From Malurus cyaneus samueli (taxonomy: Eukaryota; Chordata; Aves; Passeriformes; Maluridae), in assembly GCA_009741485.1 (NCBI GenBank), contig CM019216.1, positions 52,959,943 to 53,023,942 on the forward strand: a stretch of DNA of 64,000 nt, read 5' to 3'. Every line of letters begins with the position of its first letter. Position 1 is the first letter of the stretch. The notes beneath the pieces were generated by a model, which did not search any database, was not told the DNA's origin, and was given only the letters and a program-made list of their open reading frames with translations. The translations under genes and the position numbers were made by a program. Below are positions 12,201 through 24,200 of this stretch, in pieces.

Positions 12201-15200
12201 AACTGAATGTCTCTTAGTGAAAAGACAACCATTTTTTACTTCACCCTCCATCACTTTAGCATACTTAAAATGATTCCCTCTCTCATTTAACCCTGCCATA
12301 AAAGGGGAGGAAACAAGTTGTTCCAGACACTATTACAAAATCCTTTTACTTTGACACGTGATGAACAGGTGCTAGAACTGAGCTAACTAGAAGTCTGAAG
12401 ATCAGTATGATATGGTGTTACAGTTGAAGTTGAGCAATAATTTTGAATTTAGTGTAAAGAGTCATCTGCTGAAACAGAAAAGGAAGCATTTAAGTCTCTG
12501 CTGCATTGGCACTTTGTTTTAATTGGATTTCCAAGAGAGGGTTTGCAATAGCACTATCAGGGCCAACAGCAGCACCAATAAATACTTCTCCCAGATACAC
12601 AAACACGTGAACTGATCACAGTCTGTACCAAGCTGTCGTATCTGTGTGGAGGGTGTGCTCACTCCAAAAGCACTTTGAAGTGAACTGCATGCACACAATC
12701 CCTTAGAAACTTTTTGGGGATCTCCAATCACACTTCAAACAGACTCTTATAAACAACTACTTCCTCAAAAGCCCAGCTAGCTGTATGAGCACTTTTAGTT
12801 CAACAGTGTGCAGACCAAGCTTAAGGCTTACGGTTGTCAACTATGCTGCTCCATAAAAGAGGTCAGTCATTTTCTCCAGTACTATTCTATTAAACAGGTG
12901 TGCCAGGTCCATAGCTCAGGTCAACACAGCCAACAATTTAACAAAAGCTCACATTGTTTTGGCACCTTGTACACTGTTGATTCATTTCTCCATATTAAGC
13001 TAATAAAATACATCAGTGAAAATCACGTAAAAACATTAAAGACAAGAAGAGCCATTAACCGGAGTCAAGCTGCAGACCTGCAACTATTTTCTCCTGGGAT
13101 TGCATTTTGAAAGCCACACAAAAACATGACACTAATTTGACAGTAAAGCATAACTGCCTCTTTAAGCTGTGAAGCTCAGTAATCAGTACATCCAAAAATA
13201 CAGAAAGTCTCCTTAAAAAGCAAGTCAGAAGTACTTGTCATTTCCATTGAAGGTAAAAGCACATTTACTTACCAGTGTTTTCCCACACAGGAAGTTAATA
13301 TTGCTTTGAATTTGGTGCTCACTGCCTTGCTGCGAGCAGTTACGTGTAGTGTTGAGCTGCAGAAGACTTTCAGAAATTTTCTGCAAGGCTAAGTCACCTA
13401 AGGTTTAAAAATGAGAGGAGGGAAAAAAGGGGTGTTATAATATAATGTCTTCACAGAAGCTCAACAGACAGAGTCTAGTTTCAATCACTGAGCAGCATAA
13501 AACATACTAATCCACGTGAAGACAGTACAACTGAAGATGGTCTTTGGTGATCTTCTCATTTGGAAGATCAGATTCCAGATAGTGTTTGACATCTCTAATC
13601 ACACTTCTGCTTTCTTAAAGGTTTTCAGCAAACACATTTTAAAATAAAAGTACAACAGCAGGTGTTACTACAAAATAGTCACCTCCTTAGGAACAAGGAA
13701 AGCTGTTACCAACTAGTTTAAATCACAATTTATTCTTTCCTCCTACCAGTTTCTATTTATCAGCTCCTCAGCCTTTATACCATTTATAATAATAGCATCA
13801 GCACAAGATGAGAGAGAGTGTATCATAGAATGGTTTTACTTAGGAGGGACCCCTCTGCAATAAGCAGGGACATCTTCAACTAGATCAGCTGCTCAGACTC
13901 CAGTTCAGTCTCACCTTGAACACTTTCAGGAAGGGGCATCTGCAACCTCTCTGGACAACTTGTTCCAGTGCCTCACCACCCTCATCATAAAGAAATTTAT
14001 TCCTTATATCAATTCTGAATCTATGCTCCTTTGGTTTAAAAATTATTACTTCTTGTCCTATAACTACAGGCCCTGCTAAGTGGGTTCTCATTTTTCTTGT
14101 AAGCCTCCTATAAGCATTGGAATGCTGCAATAACGTGTCCCTGGAGCCTTCTCCAAGCTAACCAACCTCAACTCTCACTCTGTCTTCTTAGCAGAGGTGC
14201 TCCAGACCTGTAAGTATTTTTGTGACGCTCCTCTGGACCTCCTCCAACAGGTCCATGCCCTTCCTATGCTGAGGACCACAGAACTGGATGCAGTAGTCCA
14301 GGTGGGGTCTCACCCGAAGGAAAGGAGGGGCAGAATCACCTCCCTCGACCTGCTGGCCACATTGCTTTTGATACAGATGGCTTTCTAGGCTGCAGGTGCA
14401 CATTGCTGGCTCCACATAATCTCTAATCTACTTAACGAAGAACGCACTGGTGTCTGTGCACTGGCACTGTCTGCAGACAAACCCAGCAAAGATCCACTGC
14501 TTCAGCACAAATCTCCCACCATTTTCCACCCACTTTAGCACAGCTCACATGCTGCAGGAACAGTAGGGTCAGTGCCTTGCCACTGCACATTGTTCTACCT
14601 AGCACTTGATGGGAAGGGGAAAGGTGAAGCACATTTCAAGTCATGATGAGCACCAGCTCAGGCCACTGTAATGTTCCTGCTCAAGCACATTTGGGTTAAT
14701 ATTAAACACCAATCCCTCCTAGATCTTACATGCTAACTCCAGCCTGTTCATTTTTTTTGATAAGTAGATTTTAATTCTGCAATGAGTTTGGTTTGAACTA
14801 CAGAAAATTATATAAAGTGTGTGTATTGACCAGCTTCCTCCTTTCCATTTCAGTTTATGCCTACACTAGGGAGAAAGCAAGTCAAATCTGTAAATCATTG
14901 CAGATAGCAGTTCTGCACCTAGGCCAAACGTTTCATTTCAAAAAACACACTTGTTGGAACTTTGCCCAGACTGTCTGCACCCAAGTAATATAGTCTAGAG
15001 ACCAAGAGGAGCAGAAGTCAAAAAACTGGGCAGAAAGATGATACACATAGTTTGTGCCTTTTAATTTCCTGTGTCATCAAAAGGACATCTTCAGGTTTCC
15101 CAGCTTCCAGCACTGATGCTAGCCAAGATGCTATACAGCTCTCTTAAACCTAGGAGCTACATACTGCTTTGAGAGCATGAGTGTTAGTTATCACATCATT

Positions 15201-18200
15201 GCTTAGAAGATACTGTCAAGTTGTCCTCTTTTCTTCCACAGATTAACAGAAGGAAGCCAACACAACTTTCTAAGCAAGAGATGCATATAGTAACAATGTG
15301 CACAACTTTAAACCTCTCCACTTATAAATTTATACAACTACAAGCCCCCATTTAGCAGAGAACTTATGGCAGCACCATCTGAGGATTGAGCTCAGTGCTC
15401 TGTAACCACCAGTTTCTCTCAGCGCTAAAAACACAGCATACTGCATTAAAGGAATTTATGAGATGATTCCAATTTTCTCAGTTAAAGTAATATTCAAGAA
15501 AAAACAAGTTAAGCCAGTGTATCTTGCTTACTAGAGGCCAACACACACGCTCTCTTCCCCCTTGCACGCTTACAATCATTCTGAGAACTTGCTATAAGTT
15601 TTAGCAAGAGCCTCTTCAGTGGCACATGCCTCGTCACACCCTTGCTCACAGAGCAAGGCGTATCAACCCCTCACATGATCAGCTTCCTTCCAGAACTGCA
15701 ACTGCTTTTACTATAACATCAAGCTCCTTCTACAATGATCACTCATGTTGCTTCATGACTTCAGAGATGTGGTCCTTCCACAAAGGAACACACTACAAAT
15801 CACCTTGTACTGACCACAAAAATTAGCAGCAAATACTTCATACCAGAGTTGTGCTAAATCAGTATCAACAGCACTGTCCACAACACCTTCTGCTCACTGA
15901 CCCCAACTGTCCAGATATTTAGCAGGAAAAAGACAATCATGGAAGACATCTATTCAGTTGTCCAGAAGAAAGGGGCATTTAGGTGGTAGCAATCCTTTCC
16001 TGACCACTCATCCTACTGTAGCTGGACAAAGTGCACATTTCACCATCAGGTTAACAAACACTTACAGGAATATCTCCATTTCCTAGGAGTAGTCTTACTA
16101 CTACAAGGTGAGTCACTAGGTGTCACAGTAAGTTAAAAAGTTAAATAATTACTATGTCATTTCCATCTTCACTGATATTCATGAATTAAATATTTACCTA
16201 CACCTTGAAAAACTTCTAGGATTAATCAGTAAAAGTGCAGAGGAGAAGCCTTTGGGGTCTCCATGCAAACCCTGGTAGGTCACACTGATGCACAATTAAC
16301 ATTAGCCACAAGGCTTCCCTGGGATGCAGACTGATTACTGCCATGGAGCATACAGCCCTACCACCTCTCAAAGCTGGGAGTTACAAACAGTCCTACAGCT
16401 ATCACCCCTTGCAGCTGATATTTCAAAAAAAAATACAAAAAAATGGTTTACCGTGATTTTTTTTTTCTAAAAGAATGAAGAGAATCAATTAAGCCCACAT
16501 CTGAAGAAAGCTTACAACTTCACAGAATTTATCACCTGACAAATTGTTCTTCTTCCCCCAAATAAAAGTCCTTCAGCTGCCCGCAGCTTTGGCATACAGG
16601 TAACCTCATGTTATCTGGATTACTTGAAGACAAGTATGTGGTTTAGCTGGTTTAGGTAACTGGGAGTCTCCACCTGCCTAGACCTGGATCAGAGAGATTC
16701 CTCTTTTATCACTTGTTATTATTTAACAAACAAGCTTGACAACCTATTAGCATGATCTAAACTCAGTGTGATGGTGATGAAGCTCCAGTACATCTAGAGG
16801 CATGAGCAAGAACAAAACTTGGACAATTTGACCAATAGAACAAAGCAAAATTCAACAACATTAACTGCTCACCTTGATTTCTCACTTTATTGTAGGGTAG
16901 TTAAAAACATATCCTACTTGAACAGGATTTGTGGCTTCACCTTTGAAAGTCATTTCAAACTGCCTTGGCAAGACCACAGTATATCTGCTGCTAAATCTCC
17001 TCTTCCACTCAGTAGCACTGAAGCACTCAGGAACTCAAGGTTTGCATACAGAGGAATATTTGATACTGCTCAGTCATCACACCCAGCTCTGTTCTCCCTT
17101 CCTCTTTCCACAAGAAGTGTGGAACAAAACCTCCACAAGCCTCTTGTTCTCACACTTCCCTGGGGAGAACAGACTTCCTCAATCTCACTCCACCTGCCAG
17201 TCTCACCCAAAGCCAGTCTCACCCAAAGCAGCATGTTAAAACAGACGCTCAGATGCTGCCTTCTAATGCACAGGCAACTGAAGCCTCAATGACATGAGCT
17301 GAGACGCCCATCAGCAGGAAATAAAAATGTGTTTCGTTCCTAAAATGTACAACAAGAATAAAAGCATCAGGTTCTCTAAGACGCCACACTCACACTACGC
17401 TACATGCAATTGCAGTTTGAATACAAACACAATCTACCATTCATCCCAGAAGACTCCAGAGCCTAAATATACCTGTATTCATGCACTCAAGTGATTCTGT
17501 AAGCCTAGGTCCCAACATTAACAATTTGTTTGAAAAGCACTGATTGTCCACAGACTGAAACCAAAGTATCTCTACTGTAATAGAGAGGTGTGGGGAGAAT
17601 GAAAGCTGACTAGCTGCTGTGCATGGCATACAGATGAGAAAACACCTTCCTCCTCACCATATTCCAGCAGCTCAACTTAAGCAATTTAATGAAGACTCGT
17701 AGTTTCTGGTCAGAGCTGTTGGCCAAGGGCTGGCAAGATTGGCAAGCATGTTAAATCAGAGTTCAGATCTACAGATACTATGAAGCAGCGTGAAGAGATA
17801 CTGCCCTTCAAGAAGCGATCATGTTATTCTATTAGAAGTAACAGTCAACTATCAGAAAGCCTCTTGAACAATATTCGTATATTATTGTTTTGTTAGCCAA
17901 AACATAAAAGCAACAAAAATCCATGAAAATAAATAACGTGAATTCATGATCAAATACTGTTCAGAGCACAAGGTGCTTCTGACTGATGAAACCATGTGCT
18001 TGTGTATAGGAATATGACAGCTTCATATTTAGATCAGCATGCACAAGTCCACCTCTCCTCAGAATACCAAGGACATCTGTGAACTACTGAAGCCATCACC
18101 AAGTTTGACAAGTGTAACCAAAACCAGAGAAATGCACATAAATCAACTTCTTTTCTGTGTGGAACAACTTGAAGACAACACCCCAGACACCTAGCAACAC

Positions 18201-21200
18201 TCCCAAGATTGCATTGCAGCAAGTAACCTGCCTCTAAACAAAGAGCTGATACTACACCAGGCTAGGCTGAGGCACATTTTTGAGTTGTAACTCAAGCTCT
18301 GTCTTTGTATTTAGCAATTACAAAGTTGTGCACAGTCCATATCCAGCCACAGGTAGATGTACTTATTCTACTTGAGATAGTCCTGCATACTTTCACACTA
18401 GATCAGAGTTAACTAGACCGTAAGACACATTTCACTGTCCCACAAAGTGATTATCTAAAATCAGATCATGTTTTACCAAATCTCCCCAGTAAACCTGCAA
18501 CAAAACCAAGTTTTACACTGTTCTAAGAAGGGGAAAAAAATCTTTGCTAACACATCAAGGTTTGCAATAGTTGTAAGATCACCCATTAACATGGCTCTGA
18601 ACTACCTACAAGACATTTGTTTACTTACCTACAGACAGATAGCTCTTGCTCTTCTTGTCATATGCACAGACTGCACTTGTCCTTCCACACTCTTCAACAC
18701 CAGAACAGAAATTTATTTTATAAAGCACCTCATTGTCTGCATCAATTGCTTTCCAAGTGTACCTGAAAAGACAAAAATACCTGTCAGTTGCTATTCAAGT
18801 CGTCTGAACTGCGTACCTAGATACCAGTCCCTGAAATAACCAAGTTTAAGGCAATGAGCACCACTAATTTAAATTCCTATTCATGTTCTGTATTTGTAAA
18901 TACCAGAAATAATTGCTATTTTGTTGGAAGTAAAACTGAATTAACCATTGTGGAATGTAACACTGAGTCCATTTTTCCCTTTCTTGAATATCTAATCATC
19001 CATTCTTCAATGTCAAACCTCTGTGAAGGCCACTCTCACTAAGGATCATCACCTGTGATATGCTATCCTTGACAGCCTGATAAATTTCTGAGACATCTTT
19101 GGCAGGCTGGACACTGCTGCATTTTAGCAGCAGCCAACAACAGTGGCAGAAGTGCTACATCTGAGCGGAATAGAGCAGCCAGTCTCATCCTGCAGTGGAG
19201 CCACACAGCTTCGGGGTCAAAACTGGGGTTGAGAATCTCACAGTATTCAGACCAAAAGATGCTAAAAGTGCTTATTAGGGCCTAGCTGCACCTTTAGGCA
19301 TTTGTATATCTATATATATCAAAAGAACAGTTTCTGAAGGTTGATGTTAAAAGCTGGAAACCAAGGAGAGCAATCTACAAGACACTCAGTGAAAGATCAC
19401 GCTACCTAGCTACAGACACCTCAGAAAGCCGCCTGTCTGAAACCCAGAAAAGGAACACGAAGCTCAGGTTAAATATAACCAGGAATAAATCCAAGTAACA
19501 GCATAAAAAAAACCCAAATGGAGCATAGCTTAGAGGTAGAGCAAGGATTCCTTCCCCTCACAGCAGGCACTAGGACTGCAGTGAAATGTGGTCAGTCGCA
19601 TGACACAGCACTGCTCAGTTTTGAGGCAGGCCCAGGTCACCTAGTTTAGAGCCAGGAACTCTTCAGACACCCTCCTGCCTGGCTTACTAACAGGGTGCTT
19701 TGGCCAAGCTCTGTTTAAAAAGCACAACTCAATAAACATTTGCCGTCACTTTGGCTCAGCTACTCCTCTTCTGGCACTGGCATCAGCCTGCATCCTCCAG
19801 ACACTCAATTTTTGCAATGTAACAGATTCCCCAGTTCCCCTTCCATCCCAAGTGGAAACTCCAGTAGGATTAATACAGACTCATCATCACATCAGAAAAC
19901 TGAGGACAGCACAGTGACTTACTAGGTACTCCTATTATTTATAACTCACTCAAAATTCACTGCACCTATCTGACCCACAAACACATCTGTCTTAATGTAC
20001 AAATCTCAGTGGGTAAGAAGCTTCATTCATCAGGTTTGTTTGCCTTAATCTCTAGGTCCTGTGTGTTGCACCACTCAGCATTATCACACTCCAAATCCTC
20101 CCAGGAGGACAAACCATTCTTGTTCGGTTCTGAAGTCCAGTCCTTGGGTGAGAAAGTGGCAACAACAGTTCCATTACTTTATTTCGGATTTTAAGTCCTC
20201 CAGGAACTCCTCTCAAGCCCAGTGCATCTCACATCTAGTCAAAGAGCTAGCAGTAAGGCATTACATACTTTTCCATTTTAATTACTGACTATGAGGCTCT
20301 TGGCTTCCCTGTAGTACAGCAGCTGTGCTCATTTCAGACTGTTAATTGTTGGAACAAGTTAGGGACAAATATAAGAGCGTTCTCTGTGAACTGAAAAAAC
20401 AGAAAAACTTTATATATTAATGTATTTTTATATTTCAGACTTTATATGCTAATATAAGGTTCAAAAATAACTTGCCAGGTATTGAGTCACATCCAAAACA
20501 CCAATAAAATTATGTATTCAAGGACTGTGTCTCAATCCTAGACAAATACTTGCCATTATTCTTTCCTCATAAGCAGGCAGACCTGACCTTTTACAATCAC
20601 ACTGATTAGTTCTCTGAGCTAGTCTCTTACATTTCTGAAGTGGATAAAGGCAATATCGATGTAGGAGGATGATGAGAATTAAGGTACAGTACAGTACACT
20701 GCTGAACTATAGAGTTCAGCAATCGAATAAAGCTTTTCAAACAAAAAAAAAAAAAGTTAGAAGAAGCTGACTATCTTCAAAGGGCTCTGAAAACAGCAAG
20801 AAATTTAAACCAAAGCTGATCTTACGTCCAGGAGAAAATGCACTTTAATCCAGACCAAATTTCTTCTCAACAAAATCCCAGAAAGTTAGCATTTCTCAAA
20901 CAGAGAAAATTAAAATTTCTCAAGCACATGAGTATTCTTTTTTTTTACTGGTATTGGAAGACAACAAAAAGGTAACATATAATGCTAAGGCACCAAGTTT
21001 TTGATCAAGCTGGAGTGTTCTTCACTATGTTGTTGGTTCTTATAGAGAACTTGCAAGTTAAAATTCGTTTGTGAATGGAACAAGAATTTAAATCCTTCAC
21101 ACAACAGAATTATCACTCAGATATTAAGGATTTGCTTTCCCAGGTCCATGTTATGAAATAGAGCAAATCAATATCTTCAAGTCCATTTACCCACAGGCCA

Positions 21201-24200
21201 GAAACAAAAGAGAAACAAGATGAGCAGTTAACAGAACAGAAGCAACGCAGCCACTGAAGCCAGACCTTCCCTCTGCCCTGTCGCAGCAAAGGCCTCTGGA
21301 CAGGGAAGGTTGAGGAGTCCTTCAAAACAATCCGCACAAAAGAAATCTGAAATCTAATGTTCAACTATGTTCCAAACCACAACTTCAAAGGCACATATAA
21401 GCGAAGATCTAGTGCAGTTTCAGAGTAGCATTACTTTCATGGACGTTAAAGGGACTTCTTTTTTTAATGTGTGGGAAGAGCAAGATGGGATTTATTCATT
21501 GTGAGTAACAGCAGCCTGGATGCAGCCTAAGCAGTTGTTCTCAGAGAGATGCAAAATACTTTCACAGTAAAAGCAAGAATTATTTCTCACACAAGTACAA
21601 CTTCTGGCATTAAATCAGCACCTGGGAATGGTTTCGAGTTGCATGGGCTCTGCTTTCCAATAAGATACAAGCTGACCTCTCCACTGCAATCCATAATGGA
21701 AACGATCTGCCGGCAATCACATTGCCCATCCTTACCATGTGAGTCACATGGACTGGTTTCCTCCAGCTTGCTTAGCACTTACTTCCACCAGTGATATAAT
21801 TACCTCCTTGCCAGTGCCAGACGAAGTTATCTTGTTTGAAAGGCTTAAGCTATCCTGGTTCAATGCAGTTGAGTTAGTTTAGGGAGCTGTTACACCAACA
21901 ACTTTAAAAAGCAACAGCCATGATCATGGGTTGGGGTGTGATGCATCTCTGATCCAGGGGGCTCAGTACAGATACCACCTTGCTGATGAAACCATTCCAA
22001 CAGCCATTTCTGGAGCAGCTCAAGGTCAGGGCTCAAACACAATGTCTGTCCTGATTAAAACTGTCAAACAGTTATTTTTGCTGAAACCACAATACAGCAC
22101 TTGTTTTCTGATAAACCCCTCTGTGAACTATCCCACAGTAAGAAAGGATGAACCATACGCCCATGTCAATCCCCCCAGGGTAGGCTCTCCTGTCTCTTGC
22201 CAGTGTTGCCGGCCCAAGCACCTGACACAAGCTGGGCCCCAGGGCTGTCCTCTCTCAAAATTAACTCAGTAAAAACAACAGGTGCTTGTGCATGTGTGTG
22301 GAGAGGGGGCTGAGCCTGGCCAGTTCCCAGTCTGGTTTACAGTGGTTTCTGGCCATGCACCAGCAGTGGGAAGCACAGAAGGAGGCAGGGAAGGAGGCAG
22401 GGCCAGCTCAGGCCACTGTCAAAAGCAGTTGTGCAAGCAAGGTCCAAGCGAGTTATTTGGGAATAACCTTGCCTGCAGGTCAGCCTTTCCAGGTACCTAG
22501 CTTTGTTTTTAAGACACTGAAGGAACAGAACAAAAAAGAAAATTAATCAACTTGAAAAAAAAATTAGAAAGGGAAAAACTAGTCTAGTTTACTTTGTGAT
22601 CAGAAGCTGAGGCACTGAAGTCAGACAAGATGCAGAAGGCTAACGCCTGCCACAGCATGTGCATGCCAATGCCAGAGCCATGATGATGTCTGAGCACTAG
22701 TGAACCACTTCAGATCAGCAGAGCACCAGAGAGACTACTGCCACCATTCTCCTAACAATAGTTCAAGCTTTTTGGTTCTTAAGCTGTCAAACTGTTATCC
22801 AAAGGATGACTGCTAGGAAGAACAATGCACCCTGCTCCAAACAGCTGTAAAGCACAGTTACAAAGAATCATGCGTTTCCTCTCTGGGGAATGCACTGAAA
22901 TAGCTCATTTTGCCGAGGGAGTGTTACACAGATGACCTGGCAGATAGACAAGACAACATACAACCACAGAGTAGAAAAGCAGATCCACATGTGATTATGC
23001 ACCCACATGATTTCGTGCCCAGATGCTTCTCAGCTATCAGAACGCTGCAGAGATTAAACCAGTACTCAAAGCTCTTTATGAGCAGTTTCACACAGCACGA
23101 CGTAGCGCAGACAAGCTCAGGAACAATTTCTAGGATGGCCACTGCAAGTTTCAAGCTGGTACCTCACTTGCCACAAAAATCACTGTTAGATGTGACTACC
23201 ATTTTCACACAAATATGCATGGCAGAGAAATCTCGACATCAAAGCAAGTGCTCCTTACAGAAAATGCGAGCTTGAATGCCACAAAATACAGCCATCCCTA
23301 TGCCTCAAGAGCTTTTTAATGCACCCCTACCCATGCTTAATTCTGCTCTAGCTCATCCATCCCCTTTTCCAACTACCACACACACTGTGAGTCTTCAGGC
23401 AAGTTTTCTTGCATGTGCATCATGCATGACAGCCTAACAGCTACACCACAAGCTCTGCAGCTTTTTAAATCCAGAACACATTTGGTCTTTCACACCACAC
23501 TCTAAACTACATCCACATCATTTTACAGAATGCTTAAGAAAAAGGGCAGCAATCTAAATTATGCAAGCTTTAGGAGGCTGCTCATGTGCTAAGAAATCAC
23601 ATTCAGACATTACAATGGCAGCATCCCAAGCATGTGACACAACCATTCACATCAGTATACAAATCCAGTAATGTCTTATTTATGACATCTCCTACTTAAA
23701 TATGTCAAAGCACTCAATGGAGCTGAATGAGCGCACCTAAAGGTCACCTCTCTGTACTCAGCATGTGCTTCTTCACCAAGGCCAAGATGAACACTAACTC
23801 CAGGGTTTCAAGCAGCACAGATGAGTACAGTTGTGGCTGCACAACAAAGGCTGAAAAAACACTGTTTGAATGAACAGAAGTGTAAGTACAGACAGTTGTA
23901 CGAGTTACGTTATTAAAAACTACACATTTAAAATATAATTGATTTACAATCCCAAAATTTGAAGTCTGTGTAACAGCAATCCTGTCTTGTAGAGTAGTTT
24001 GAGATTCCCTTACATCCACAAGTCAAAAAATCCTTGAAATTATGTACCAGCTCCTGTCCTTGCAAGGGGGCAAAAACATCACCTGTCATTAAATCACCTC
24101 TCGTCCAATACAGATTTTCAGACAAAACAGCCCACAGAGGCAGTTTGTATTTGCCCGTCTACCATCACACTCAAAATATACTCTGCATATTTTTTAGAAA

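Noticed and set aside
16819..17292. 157-codon open frame (+) in IGF2R intron 2
   Set aside because: No family resemblance, antisense to the gene, no splice or promoter context; this length is expected by chance in 64 kb.
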